Assembly (NCBI GenBank): GCA_002423145.1 | Contig: DIUU01000005.1 | Coordinates: forward strand, 1-64,000 | From: Acholeplasmataceae bacterium UBA6150 | GTDB lineage: Bacteria; Bacillota_I; Bacilli_A; Acholeplasmatales; UBA5453 | Direction of reading: 5' to 3' | DNA length: 64,000 bases | In this document: positions 8,649 through 18,026 of the stretch, piece after piece | Layout of the letters: every line of letters starts with the position of its first letter | Numbering within the stretch: the first letter of the stretch is position 1 | Notes under the pieces: generated by a model | What the model was told of the DNA's origin: nothing | Seen by the model: the letters and a program-made list of their open reading frames with translations, nothing else | Databases searched by the model: none | Made by a program: the position numbers and the translations under genes

Positions 8649-9866
8649 ATGAAAAAAGTATTATCACTCATGTTGGTGTTGATCGCGGTATTTACATTGG
8701 CCGCTTGTCAACCTAAACAAGAAGAATTAGATCAAGTATCATTGACTGTTTGGGCGTCTGAACTCGACCAAACCTTGATGCAAACGATGATTGACAGCTT
8801 CAAGGAAGCCTATAAGGACGAAGCTGTGTTCACCATTACTTTGGGTGCAGTATCGGAAGCAACTGCAAAAGACCAAGTGTTGAATGATATTGAAGCTGCT
8901 GCTGACGTATTCGCATTCGCTGATGACCAAATCAACGAATTGTATGTTGCAGGCGCGCTACAAGAAGTTCAAGAAAATACCGCAGCTGTGATTGCTGCCA
9001 ATGGTGGCGCTGAAGCTGGCGCAATCAAGGCTGCCACGAAAAATGGTAAGCTCTATGCTTATCCGATGACTGCAGATAATGGGTATTTCCTATTTTATAA
9101 CAAATCTGTTTACTCTGAAAATGACGTTAAAACTTTGGATGGGATTTTAGCGAAAGCACAAGCGAACAATTCGAAATTTACAATGCAAATCAATAATGGC
9201 TGGTATTTGTATTCCTTCTTTGCGGGTGCTGGGTTACAATTAACCTATAATGGGTCTGTAAATAGCGCGAATTGGAACAATTCAACGGGTGTTAAAGTGA
9301 CTGAATCCATCATTCGTATGGCTTCACACACAGGCTACATTAATTTAAATGATGCTGGTTTCGTTTCTGGGATCAAAGATGGTTCTGTCACTGCTGGTGT
9401 CAACGGCGTATGGAATGCGACTGAAGCCCAAAATAAATGGGGTGCAAACTATGCTGCGACCAAGTTACCAACATACACACTTGATGGACAACAAGTTCAA
9501 ATGAGTTCATTTGCTGGTTATAAACTCATGGGTGTGAATGCATTGACATTAGAACCGTATTGGGCAATGAAATTGGCTGAATGGTTTACCAATGAAGATA
9601 ACCAAATCCTACGTTTCCAAGAACGTGGATTAGGACCTTCTAACGTAAATGCTGCGAATTCTACAGAAGTTAAAGCTTCACCGGCCATTTCCGCATTAGC
9701 TCAACAAGGCGCATTCGCAACCGTTCAAAATGTCGGTGGAAACTATTGGTCACCAACAGAAACTTTTGGCAATATGATCGTCAATGCTGAATTAACCCTT
9801 CAAGGTAATATTCAAGATGCACTTAATATCATGGTGCAAGGGATTGTTGCACAACCGATTGGATAA
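8649..9866 (+). CDS. ganS: Galacto-oligosaccharide-binding lipoprotein of ABC importer
   Basis: 405-residue MalE-type (COG2182-like) binding lipoprotein; lipobox LAAC. The start at 8649 is chosen because it has a GGAG ribosome site and begins the signal peptide MKKVLSLMLVLIAVFTLAAC; a longer frame upstream would bury that signal. Features: LTVWASELDQ at the mature N-terminus, ADVFAFADDQ and YAYPMTADNGYFLFYNK. Followed by a hairpin before the permease genes, which may raise the level of this protein over the permeases. The substrate is inferred from the GH53/GH2 neighbours. Confidence 0.85.
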   Translation: MKKVLSLMLVLIAVFTLAACQPKQEELDQVSLTVWASELDQTLMQTMIDSFKEAYKDEAVFTITLGAVSEATAKDQVLNDIEAAADVFAFADDQINELYVAGALQEVQENTAAVIAANGGAEAGAIKAATKNGKLYAYPMTADNGYFLFYNKSVYSENDVKTLDGILAKAQANNSKFTMQINNGWYLYSFFAGAGLQLTYNGSVNSANWNNSTGVKVTESIIRMASHTGYINLNDAGFVSGIKDGSVTAGVNGVWNATEAQNKWGANYAATKLPTYTLDGQQVQMSSFAGYKLMGVNALTLEPYWAMKLAEWFTNEDNQILRFQERGLGPSNVNAANSTEVKASPAISALAQQGAFATVQNVGGNYWSPTETFGNMIVNAELTLQGNIQDALNIMVQGIVAQPIG

Positions 9867-9892
9867 AAATAAGATATAAAAGTTTGGGTCAT

Positions 9893-9918
9893 AGGAATGC
9901 ATACATTTATGCATTCCT
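9893..9918 (+). promoter_or_regulatory. Perfect 11-bp hairpin between binding-protein and permease genes
   Basis: Stem 9893-9903 / 9908-9918 with loop CATT. It lacks a T run, so it is unlikely to be a full terminator. It is placed as the stabilising hairpins between binding-protein and permease genes in other sugar ABC operons. Confidence 0.6.
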
Positions 9919-9940
9919 TAACCCTATAAACGAGGATAAT

Positions 9941-11464
9941 ATGAACTTTATTAAGCAGATTAATCGATTTCTTCTAAAAAAAATAAAACATACCTACGCG
10001 ATAACGGTGTCAAAATTAAAAGACATAGCCGCGTTTCTCAAGTCAACATTGACAGGATACATCAGAGATTTCAAATCTGGTGATATTTTTGTTAAGTTAT
10101 CACTCCTATTCATGAGTATAGGTTTTTTTAGAAGGCATCAAATAATCAAAGGTATTCTATTCTCAATCATTCAAATTGCTTTTATTTTATTTATGATTTT
10201 TACCGGTATTCCCAATTTGTCTAAATACAATACACTAGGTACGATTCAATTTGAATCTGTTTATAACCCCATAACGAGACGAAACGAAGTCAATAATTAT
10301 GATCATTCATTCAAAATTTTGCTTTATGGTTTAGTCAGCATCCTTGTGATTGTAGTTTATATCTATATTCATCTTAAAAATATTAAAACCCAAAGACACT
10401 TGCAGTTACTTGAAGCGGAAGGTCGTCATATCAACACGTTTAAAGAAGACTTGATTCAACTCAAAGACGATCGCTTTCATGTTACTTTATTAACCCTACC
10501 AGTCTCAGGTATCGTATTCTTTACCATTATTCCGCTATTATTCATGATTTTGGTCGCCTTTACCAATTACGACCAACTCCATATGCCACCAACCAAATTA
10601 TTCAGTTGGGTAGGTTTGAGAAACTTTGAAATCTTATTAACCACAGGATCCAATACAGTAACCTTTGGATATGCTTTCAGAAAAGTATTGACCTGGACAT
10701 TGACTTGGGCATTTTTCGCTACCTTCTTGAATTATATCGGTGGAATTATATTGGCATTATTGATCAATAGCAAATACACCAAAATGCCAAAAGTCTGGCG
10801 CACTATATTTGTCATCACCATTGCGGTCCCTCAATTCGTATCGCTATTATTGGTTCGTCATTTCTTCGCTGACCAAGGCATTATGAATACGATTCTAAGT
10901 GCTGATATCCCATTTATGAACGATTTTTCTTGGGTTGATTTGATTCGAAACATGGGTTTAATCAAATCTAATCGAGAATTTGTCCCATTTCTAACCGACC
11001 CTGTTTGGTCGAAAGTTATGCTCATATTAATCAACTGTTGGATCGGTTTTCCTTATGTCATGTTAATCACCACAGGCGTGCTCATGAATATCCCCAAGGA
11101 TTTATATGAGTCCGCTGAAATCGATGGGGCGAATAAGTTCCAATTATTTACAAAAATCACCATGCCTTTCATGCTTTTTGTAACTGCACCATACTTAATT
11201 ACCAATTTTGTTCACAACTTGAACAACTTTAATGTCATTTATTTATTAACATCCACCCGAGTAACATCGAATCAATTACTCGCCAACGCGAATGCTTCAG
11301 ATACCGACTTGTTGGTTACTTGGCTATTTAAACTCACGCAAGACTACTACAACTATAAAATGGCTTCTGTAATCGGTATTATGATGTTCTTATTATCCGC
11401 TATATTCACATTACTGGCCTTTAATTACACCATTAAGTCGAATAAGGAGGAACGTTTCCAATGA
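9941..11464 (+). CDS. ganP: Galacto-oligosaccharide ABC permease, MalF type
   Basis: 507-residue inner-membrane permease. An N-terminal extension with two hydrophobic segments (about 65-115 and 125-150) precedes the binding-protein-dependent transport core with about six helices. The EAA loop that contacts the ATPase reads YESAEIDGANKFQLFTK (about residues 387-403). The ATG at 9941 follows GAGGATAAT; a longer frame from 9884 would run through the hairpin and lacks a ribosome site. Overlaps the next permease by 4 bases. Confidence 0.87.
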   Translation: MNFIKQINRFLLKKIKHTYAITVSKLKDIAAFLKSTLTGYIRDFKSGDIFVKLSLLFMSIGFFRRHQIIKGILFSIIQIAFILFMIFTGIPNLSKYNTLGTIQFESVYNPITRRNEVNNYDHSFKILLYGLVSILVIVVYIYIHLKNIKTQRHLQLLEAEGRHINTFKEDLIQLKDDRFHVTLLTLPVSGIVFFTIIPLLFMILVAFTNYDQLHMPPTKLFSWVGLRNFEILLTTGSNTVTFGYAFRKVLTWTLTWAFFATFLNYIGGIILALLINSKYTKMPKVWRTIFVITIAVPQFVSLLLVRHFFADQGIMNTILSADIPFMNDFSWVDLIRNMGLIKSNREFVPFLTDPVWSKVMLILINCWIGFPYVMLITTGVLMNIPKDLYESAEIDGANKFQLFTKITMPFMLFVTAPYLITNFVHNLNNFNVIYLLTSTRVTSNQLLANANASDTDLLVTWLFKLTQDYYNYKMASVIGIMMFLLSAIFTLLAFNYTIKSNKEERFQ

Positions 11465-12342
11465 GTAAAACAACCGCACAAATCAAACGGGCTTCCAAGT
11501 TAAAGAAAAAGATTAGGACCATTCTTCACAATGGGGCACTTGCCATCATTTCATTTTTTTGGTTGATTCCAATTTTTTGGTTGATTGCGTCTGCATTCAA
11601 TGTGGATCGCGGGGTCAATATTCGTCAATTTTTCCCTAACCAATGGACTCTGAATAATTTCTATCAATTGTTTTTTCAAACAGATAGTGTCGCCAATTTC
11701 CCACGCTGGTTTATGAATACACTCTTGGTTGCGATATTTGCTTGTATATTCTCTAGTTTATTCGTTTTGATGGTGTCATACACAATGAGTAGACTCCGCT
11801 TTACGATGCGAAAACCTCTCATGAATATGGGCATTATATTGGGATTATTTCCTGGTGTACTTTCAATGATTGCGATATACTTTATATTGAAATCCTTAGG
11901 ACTGACCGATAGTCTACTCGCATTAATCATTGTCTATTCAGCCAGTTCAGGCTTAGGGTATTTGGTTGCAAAAGGCTTTTTTGATACCATTCTTAAATCA
12001 CTTGATGAGGCTGCCCGTATCGATGGTGCGTCACAGTGGGACATATTTTGGCGTATCATCATTCCTTTGTCTAGACCGATCATCGTCTATACTGTTTTAT
12101 TGGCCTTTTTGGCACCATGGGTTGATTTTGTATTTGCCAACATCATCATGACTTCAAGAGATACGAATAAATTCACTGTGGCTATCGGTTTATACAATAT
12201 GCTGGATCGCAATTTAGTGAATAATTATTTCTCACTCTTTACAGCTGGGGCAGTGATTGTATCGATTCCAATTTCGGTGTTATTCATTTTTATGCAAAAA
12301 TTTTACGTTGAAGGCGTCACAGGTGGATCAGTTAAAGGATAA
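11461..12342 (+). CDS. ganQ: Galacto-oligosaccharide ABC permease, MalG type
   Basis: 293-residue partner permease with six predicted helices. The EAA loop is LDEAARIDGASQWDIFWR (about 181-198). The ATG overlaps the ganP stop, so the two are translationally coupled. No ATPase gene follows. Bacillus uses the shared ATPase MsmX for this importer class; an MsmX-like ATPase is encoded at 57793-58896. Confidence 0.87.
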   Translation: MSKTTAQIKRASKLKKKIRTILHNGALAIISFFWLIPIFWLIASAFNVDRGVNIRQFFPNQWTLNNFYQLFFQTDSVANFPRWFMNTLLVAIFACIFSSLFVLMVSYTMSRLRFTMRKPLMNMGIILGLFPGVLSMIAIYFILKSLGLTDSLLALIIVYSASSGLGYLVAKGFFDTILKSLDEAARIDGASQWDIFWRIIIPLSRPIIVYTVLLAFLAPWVDFVFANIIMTSRDTNKFTVAIGLYNMLDRNLVNNYFSLFTAGAVIVSIPISVLFIFMQKFYVEGVTGGSVKG

Positions 12343-12365
12343 AGCACTGAACAACAGTGCTTTAT
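12341..12365 (+). terminator. Hairpin after ganQ, probable partial terminator
   Basis: 9-bp stem AAAGCACTG (12341-12349) / CAGTGCTTT (12355-12363), loop AACAA. The following T content is modest (TTTATCTTTG), so readthrough into galK is likely. The stem starts inside the ganQ stop codon. Confidence 0.6.
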
Positions 12366-12379
12366 CTTTGTATATATAG

Positions 12380-12385
12380 TATAAT
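12380..12385 (+). promoter_or_regulatory. -10 box of a possible galK promoter
   Basis: TATAAT 21 bases before the galK ATG and just after the ganQ hairpin. The -35 is poor. It would let galK-galM-galT be expressed apart from the galactan importer. Confidence 0.45.
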
Positions 12386-12405
12386 TTGACTAGAGGGTTA
12401 ATTTT

Positions 12406-13560
12406 ATGGAACTTAAACAACAATTCAAACAATGTTATGACCTAGAACCGGAACGATTTTATTATTCACCAGGTCGAATCAACCTGATCGGTGAACACAT
12501 CGATTATAATGGGGGCTTGGTATTTCCAGCAGCCATTTCCATCGGAACTTATGCAGCAATTCGACAAAGAAGCGATCAAAAAGTACGTTTTTTTTCGAAC
12601 AACTTTAAAGAACAAGGTATCGTCACAGTCGAACTAAATGACTTAAATTATGACGGTAATCACGGATGGGTTAACTATGCAAAAGGCATCATTCAAACAC
12701 TTATTAAACGTGGTTATGATATCAATCATGGCATAGATATATGTGTGGAAGGTAATTTACCTCCAGCCTCTGGTTTATCATCCAGTGCATCACTCGAAGT
12801 CTTGATTGGTTACATCTTTAATGATGTTTTTACTCTTAACTTATCGAGAGAATCGATTGCTTTGATTGGTCAGCAAGTTGAAAATGACTACATGGGGATG
12901 CACTGTGGTATTATGGATCAGTTGATTATCGCCAAAGGGGTCAAAAATCAAGCCCTCATCATGAATACAAAAACATTGGAAACCAAAGCAGTCAATGCCC
13001 GTTTTGATGGGTATACTTGGGTTATCATGAATACCAATTATAAGCGTAAAAATACCGATTCTAAATACAATGAACGTGTTAAAGAATGTCAAACTGTATT
13101 AAATCAAGTCAAAACAAAAAAACCTGTTGAGACCTTGTGTGAAATCACACCACTGGAGTTTGAAAACTGGAAAAGCCTTATTCAAGAACCGATTTTGGTT
13201 AAACGATTTAAACATGTGGTGACCGAACAAGCCCGTGTCATCGAAGCCGAAAAAGCCATGGCCGAAGGGGATGCACTTGCTTTCGCAAAGCTCTTAAATG
13301 CCTCTCATGAATCACTTAAACATGACTATGAAGTCACAGGTCCGCATTTAGATGCATTGGTCGAAGGGGCACACTTAGCTGGAGCCATCGGTGCAAGAGT
13401 AACCGGGGCTGGTTTTGGTGGTTGTTCCATCGCATTGGTTCCAAATGAAAAACTCGAGACCTTTGAAGCCATTGTAAAGGCTTATTATGTGAATAAAACT
13501 GGTATTGAACCTGGTTTTTATGATGTTAAATTTGTCGATGGGGTCAAACGTTATGAATAA
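12406..13560 (+). CDS. galK: Galactokinase
   Basis: 384-residue GHMP kinase that phosphorylates galactose at C1, the first Leloir step. Three family motifs are clear: PGRINLIGEHIDYNGG (galactokinase signature, residues 22-37), PPASGLSSSASLEV (ATP loop, about 120-133) and GARVTGAGFGGCSIAL near the C-terminus. Ribosome site AGAGGG. Overlaps galM by 8 bases. It receives galactose released by the GH2 enzyme upstream. Confidence 0.97.
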   Translation: MELKQQFKQCYDLEPERFYYSPGRINLIGEHIDYNGGLVFPAAISIGTYAAIRQRSDQKVRFFSNNFKEQGIVTVELNDLNYDGNHGWVNYAKGIIQTLIKRGYDINHGIDICVEGNLPPASGLSSSASLEVLIGYIFNDVFTLNLSRESIALIGQQVENDYMGMHCGIMDQLIIAKGVKNQALIMNTKTLETKAVNARFDGYTWVIMNTNYKRKNTDSKYNERVKECQTVLNQVKTKKPVETLCEITPLEFENWKSLIQEPILVKRFKHVVTEQARVIEAEKAMAEGDALAFAKLLNASHESLKHDYEVTGPHLDALVEGAHLAGAIGARVTGAGFGGCSIALVPNEKLETFEAIVKAYYVNKTGIEPGFYDVKFVDGVKRYE

Positions 13561-14515
13561 GTTTATTGAACTTGAAAATAATCATTTAAAAGTTGTTTTA
13601 TCCACATTTGGCGCTGGTATCTATCAAATATATCTAAAAACAGATACATTAGTACCCGTACTCGTTACACCTTCATCACCGGATGACTTTATAAAAAATA
13701 CAAATTATTACGGGGTGACCATCGGTCGAACTTCAGGTAGACTATTTGGTCCTTCCTATAGTATGGACAATAAAATCTTTCCCGTCACATGCAATCCTAA
13801 TAGTCCTTTCATGTTACATGGGGGTGCCTTTGGATTTTGGGCACAACCTTTTGAAGTTCTCACTCAAGAATCCGCTGTGTTGGTATTGAAACACATCAGC
13901 CAACCCACGCCTACCTTCGCTGGAGTGCTCGACATTGAAGTTAAATACACTTTGTTGGATAAAACGGTCAAGATTGAATATAAGGCACATTCGACTGAAG
14001 ATACCTTGTGTAATATAACGAATCATGCCTACTTTAATTTGAACCTAAATAACGGGACTATTTTAGATCATGTGTTACATCTAAACGCATCTAAATACAT
14101 CAAACTCGATGAAGATTATCGTTTTGTTAGCATCGATTCAGTTTTCGATAAACCTTTTGACTACAAAACCCCAAAACGTCTTGGGAACGGTGTTTTAGCT
14201 TTAAAAAATACCGCACAGAAGGGGTTAGATCACTGTTTTATCAAAGACGATTCGGCCTTTATTGGTACCTTGTATGAACCTCTATCAAAAAGACGGTTAT
14301 CTGTCTTTAGTGACTATCCAAGTGTAGTCATTTATACCCATAATTTTCAATCCAAAAAACCCTTAAATACGGATGTAGATGGTGGCATTTATTCGAGCAT
14401 TACATTTGAATGTCAATTTGAACCGGACGGAATCCACCACCCTAGTTTGAATACTGCTCAATTAAGGAAAAACGAGATTTATCAGCATTATATCGATTTT
14501 CAGTTCGAATTTTAG
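13553..14515 (+). CDS. galM: Aldose 1-epimerase (galactose mutarotase)
   Basis: 320 residues. Interconverts beta- and alpha-galactose so that GalK can use sugar released by the retaining beta-galactosidase. Catalytic His in NHAYFNLN and Glu in TFECQFEPDG are present, as are FMLHGG and GLDHCF. The ATG at 13553 has GGGG upstream; a longer frame from 13505 would run deep into galK. Translation is coupled to galK by overlap (ATGAATAA). Confidence 0.93.
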   Translation: MNKFIELENNHLKVVLSTFGAGIYQIYLKTDTLVPVLVTPSSPDDFIKNTNYYGVTIGRTSGRLFGPSYSMDNKIFPVTCNPNSPFMLHGGAFGFWAQPFEVLTQESAVLVLKHISQPTPTFAGVLDIEVKYTLLDKTVKIEYKAHSTEDTLCNITNHAYFNLNLNNGTILDHVLHLNASKYIKLDEDYRFVSIDSVFDKPFDYKTPKRLGNGVLALKNTAQKGLDHCFIKDDSAFIGTLYEPLSKRRLSVFSDYPSVVIYTHNFQSKKPLNTDVDGGIYSSITFECQFEPDGIHHPSLNTAQLRKNEIYQHYIDFQFEF

Positions 14516-14524
14516 GAGGTACCA

Positions 14525-15961
14525 ATGAATGCATTGCATGCTTTAGTGACTTATGGACTCAAACACCACTGGATTCATAGTCCAAACCCCTCATTAGCAA
14601 ACCTATTCAATTTGTATAAACTAACGATAGAATCATATCGTGAAATCCATTCTGACATAGAAACCACCATCGCATCTTTATTGGATGCGGGTTTTAATCG
14701 TAACCTGTTTGAACCCAACACCACCACCGAACGAGACGCTTTTGAAGCCTATTTATTTGATTTCATCATGCCTTCACCGACAGAGACCAAAATGACTTTC
14801 CTAAGACTTTATCAACAAAACCCACAGAAAGCATTTAGCTATTTATACGATTTATCCATCGATGTGAATTACATCAAACGTAAACGCAATCTATTAAATG
14901 TCTCATTTTCCTATCCATCCAAATATGGCAAGATTGATTTGACCATCAATTTATCTAAACCGGAGAAAGATCCGAAGGATATTGCAAAAGCATTGGAACA
15001 ACAAAATCTTCCAAAAATAGGTCCAAAGTGCCTGATTTGTAAAGAAAACGAGCATAATTATGAAAATGCACGGATGAATCTACGCATAATCCCCATTACT
15101 TTACATAAACGATTATGGCATTTCCAATATTCACCCTATGCCTATTTTCCAGAACACTGTATTATCTTAAGCGATGCCCATGTGCCGATGAAAATGTGTG
15201 ATGAAACCTTCCACTATTTATTGGATTTCATTGATTATATGCCTGACTATTTTATTGGTTCGAATGCAGATATCCCAATCGTAGGCGGTTCAATTTTGGA
15301 TCATGATCACTTTCAAGGTGGAAAATTTCATTTTCCAATTGAATATGCTGATTCGATTAAAACTTATACCTCAGGTGATGTTACCCTGAACCTTTTAAAT
15401 TGGCCATTGTCCACCATTCGACTTGAAAGTGAACATCGCGATGCCTTGTTAAACCTAGCAAAACGTATTCGAATGGTGTGGTCAACCTATGATCATGAAG
15501 CACTTGAAATCGTGTCTAAATCCTATGGTTTACATAATACAATAACACCGATTGCGAGAAAGTTGGATCATGTCTACCAAATAGACATTATATTGCGTAA
15601 CAATCGGGTAAATTCAACTTATCCTGATGGCATCTTTCATCCACATCGCGATGTTCAACACATCAAAAAAGAAAATATCGGATTGATTGAAGCGATGGGA
15701 TTAGCGATTTTACCAGGACGGTTAAAAACTGAGCTTACCAAAGGATTGGATTATATCCTAAATGGCAAAGTCTATCCAGAACTAGCAATCCATCAATCAT
15801 GGCTAGATACATTGAAACAATCGAATACCGTCCATACGATGTTTGATTTAGAACAGGCGGTTGGTGAAAAATTCCAATCCGTACTTGAGCATGCCGGGGT
15901 CTTTAAATTGAATCCTGAAGGTATTCGTGCCATGGATAAATTCATTCAAAGTTGTTTATAA
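14525..15961 (+). CDS. galT: UDP-glucose-hexose-1-phosphate uridylyltransferase, class II
   Basis: 478 residues, the length of the Firmicute-type GalT. Transfers UMP from UDP-glucose to galactose 1-phosphate. Motifs: KCLICKENEHNYENARMNLR, SPYAYFPEHCIIL and the active-site region GGSILDHDHFQGG. Strong AGGAGG site, 9 bases after galM. It needs galE to recycle UDP-galactose, and no galE is present in the window; galU (38396-39277) supplies UDP-glucose. Last gene before a strong terminator. Confidence 0.95.
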   Translation: MNALHALVTYGLKHHWIHSPNPSLANLFNLYKLTIESYREIHSDIETTIASLLDAGFNRNLFEPNTTTERDAFEAYLFDFIMPSPTETKMTFLRLYQQNPQKAFSYLYDLSIDVNYIKRKRNLLNVSFSYPSKYGKIDLTINLSKPEKDPKDIAKALEQQNLPKIGPKCLICKENEHNYENARMNLRIIPITLHKRLWHFQYSPYAYFPEHCIILSDAHVPMKMCDETFHYLLDFIDYMPDYFIGSNADIPIVGGSILDHDHFQGGKFHFPIEYADSIKTYTSGDVTLNLLNWPLSTIRLESEHRDALLNLAKRIRMVWSTYDHEALEIVSKSYGLHNTITPIARKLDHVYQIDIILRNNRVNSTYPDGIFHPHRDVQHIKKENIGLIEAMGLAILPGRLKTELTKGLDYILNGKVYPELAIHQSWLDTLKQSNTVHTMFDLEQAVGEKFQSVLEHAGVFKLNPEGIRAMDKFIQSCL

Positions 15962-15964
15962 TAG

Positions 15965-15985
15965 CCAAGCGAAAGCTTGGTTTTT
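15965..15985 (+). terminator. Terminator of the galactan/galactose operon
   Basis: CCAAGC (15965-15970), GAAA tetraloop, GCTTGG (15975-15980), then TTTTT. Confidence 0.92.
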
Positions 15986-16007
15986 CTCTCTATATTATGT
16001 AAACCTA

Positions 16008-16016
16008 TGTTATAAT
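16008..16016 (+). promoter_or_regulatory. Extended -10 promoter of hemW operon
   Basis: TGTTATAAT, a TGn-TATAAT extended -10, 16 bases before the hemW ATG and 23 bases after the terminator. The -35 is weak. Confidence 0.55.
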
Positions 16017-16032
16017 TATTGTAGGTGATGTT

Positions 16033-17124
16033 ATGAAAGGTCTTTATGTCCACATCCCTTTTTGTGAACACATTTGTTTCTATTGTGATTTCGCAAAAAG
16101 AGTTGCAAAAAACAGGGAAATGATTGATGAATATTTAGACTATCTAAAAAAAGAGTTCATTCAAATACCTCATGAAACCAAGCAATTTGATACAGTCTAC
16201 ATTGGTGGTGGAACACCATCGATGTTAGATATTACACAATTGACTACTTTATTTGAGATGTTACAAGGGTTAAACCCTATGGAGTATACCATCGAGGTCA
16301 ACCCAGAATCATATACCCATGAAAAGGGCTTACTCTTTAAACAGTATGGAATCAATCGAGTCAGTCTAGGTGTTCAATCGTTTGAACCTGCCATTCTTGA
16401 ATACATTGGTAGAAAACATTCGAATTCGGATGTCCTATTTACCATTCAAGATTTAAACGCGTTGGGGATTGAAAATATCAGCATTGATTTAATTTTCGCT
16501 ATCCCAGGTCAAACTCTAACATCGATTGAGCATGACCTCGATATCGTTTCAACCTTAAACATCAAACACATCAGTTATTACTCACTCATTCTAGAAGAAA
16601 AGACGATTTTCTATCATCAATATTTGAAAAAGCAATTTCGTAAAGCCGATATTGACCTAGAAGCAGATATGTATGAGTATATTATAAAAAGATTAAAGGA
16701 CTTAGGTTTTCAACACTATGAAATATCCAACTTTACTAAAAGCAATCACGCCTCGAAACACAATCAACTCTATTGGTCAATGGACCCTTATATTGGGATT
16801 GGTGCAGGGGCACATGGATTTGATGGAACAAAGCGGTATCAAAATCATCGATCTTTGCCAAAATACTATGAATCTTTTAAAGAATCTGAATCGATTGAAA
16901 CAGATGATCAATACTTATCCGATTATTTGATCTTCGGATTACGTCGTATCTCTGGAATCGATATTTCAGCGATTGAATCGAAATTCCAAATCCGATTATG
17001 GGATAAATATCCTAAAATTCAATCACTTTTAGCGTTGGGTTTGGTTGAAATTGTCAACAACCATTTAAGATTAACTGCCAAAGGGTTATTGTTGGGCAAT
17101 CAAGTTTTTGAGGTGTTCTTATGA
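16033..17124 (+). CDS. hemW: HemW-like radical SAM protein
   Basis: 363 residues. Radical SAM cluster motif FCEHICFYCDF (Cys-x3-Cys-x2-Cys, residues 10-17), GGGTPSML, and the HemN/HemW C-terminal domain. Long annotated as oxygen-independent coproporphyrinogen oxidase, this short form lacks the N-terminal extension of true HemN and is taken to be a heme-trafficking protein. Its role in an organism that may not make heme is open. Ribosome site AGGTGATG. Overlaps the recombinase gene by 4 bases. Confidence 0.9.
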   Translation: MKGLYVHIPFCEHICFYCDFAKRVAKNREMIDEYLDYLKKEFIQIPHETKQFDTVYIGGGTPSMLDITQLTTLFEMLQGLNPMEYTIEVNPESYTHEKGLLFKQYGINRVSLGVQSFEPAILEYIGRKHSNSDVLFTIQDLNALGIENISIDLIFAIPGQTLTSIEHDLDIVSTLNIKHISYYSLILEEKTIFYHQYLKKQFRKADIDLEADMYEYIIKRLKDLGFQHYEISNFTKSNHASKHNQLYWSMDPYIGIGAGAHGFDGTKRYQNHRSLPKYYESFKESESIETDDQYLSDYLIFGLRRISGIDISAIESKFQIRLWDKYPKIQSLLALGLVEIVNNHLRLTAKGLLLGNQVFEVFL

Positions 17125-18026
17125 AATATTTAATTAATGAATACCAATACTATTTGAAACGTGAAAAAGGTTTGAGTCAAAATACCATAACAGCTTACCT
17201 AAGAGATTTAGAACAATACCGTCTATTTTTAGAAAAGACTTATGAGATCACTAAGGTAGGAAAAATAGAGCGAAAGCACATTGAATTATTTTTAAAAAGT
17301 TTACACAAAAAAGCACTATCCGCGAAATCATTATCGCGCAAATTAACCTCAATCAAGGGATTCCATCAATTCTTATTGATTGAAAATGAGCTACAAAATA
17401 ATGTTGCCTATGACCTAGAGTCACCAAAAGTTGAAAAGACGCTACCACAGGTTTTAACCATCCCTGAAGTGGTTCGTATTATCGAAGTTATTAAAGGTAC
17501 CGATCCCTTGTCTCTCAGAAATCAAGCCTTACTAGAGTTGATTTATGGATCTGGTTTGCGTGTCTCTGAATTATTAGACTTGAAGATTTCAGATATACAC
17601 CTTTTGGAAGGCTATGTGCGTGTATTAGGCAAAGGTAATAAGGAACGTGAAGTGCCGCTAGGTGAAATGTCGATTCAAGCCCTTCGACTTTATTTGACAA
17701 AATCACGAAATCAACTTACAATTAGTAACATAGATTATCTATTTTTAAATCAAGATGGCAAACGACTTTCACGCCAAGGGTTTTTCAAAATTCTTAGAAA
17801 GATTGCGAGAACAGCAGGGATTGAACGGGATGTATCGCCACATACTTTAAGGCATTCGTTCGCTACTCATCTTTTAGAAGCTGGTGTTGATTTAAGAACA
17901 TTACAAGAATTACTCGGTCATGAAGACATACAAACCACACAAATCTATACCCATATCAGTCAAAAACATTTAAAGGATGTCTATCTAAATACTCATCCAA
18001 GAGCTAAGGAGAAAAACAATGTATAA
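17121..18026 (+). CDS. xerD: Tyrosine recombinase, XerC/XerD type
   Basis: 301 residues, the size of XerC/XerD, which resolve chromosome dimers at dif. N-terminal SAM-like core-binding domain (about 1-90), then the catalytic domain with Arg in YGSGLRVSELLDL, Lys in VLGKGNKEREVPL, HTLRHSFATHLL, LLGHEDIQTTQ and nucleophile Tyr in IYTHIS. No phage or integron genes surround it, and it sits in a housekeeping operon, so a chromosomal role is likely. XerC versus XerD is not settled by the sequence alone. Confidence 0.88.
   Translation: MKYLINEYQYYLKREKGLSQNTITAYLRDLEQYRLFLEKTYEITKVGKIERKHIELFLKSLHKKALSAKSLSRKLTSIKGFHQFLLIENELQNNVAYDLESPKVEKTLPQVLTIPEVVRIIEVIKGTDPLSLRNQALLELIYGSGLRVSELLDLKISDIHLLEGYVRVLGKGNKEREVPLGEMSIQALRLYLTKSRNQLTISNIDYLFLNQDGKRLSRQGFFKILRKIARTAGIERDVSPHTLRHSFATHLLEAGVDLRTLQELLGHEDIQTTQIYTHISQKHLKDVYLNTHPRAKEKNNV

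Noticed and set aside
17121..18026. Tyrosine recombinase as sign of a mobile element
   Set aside because: It is embedded with 4- and 8-base overlaps between hemW and deoB, has XerC/XerD length, and no att-like repeats or phage genes were seen.
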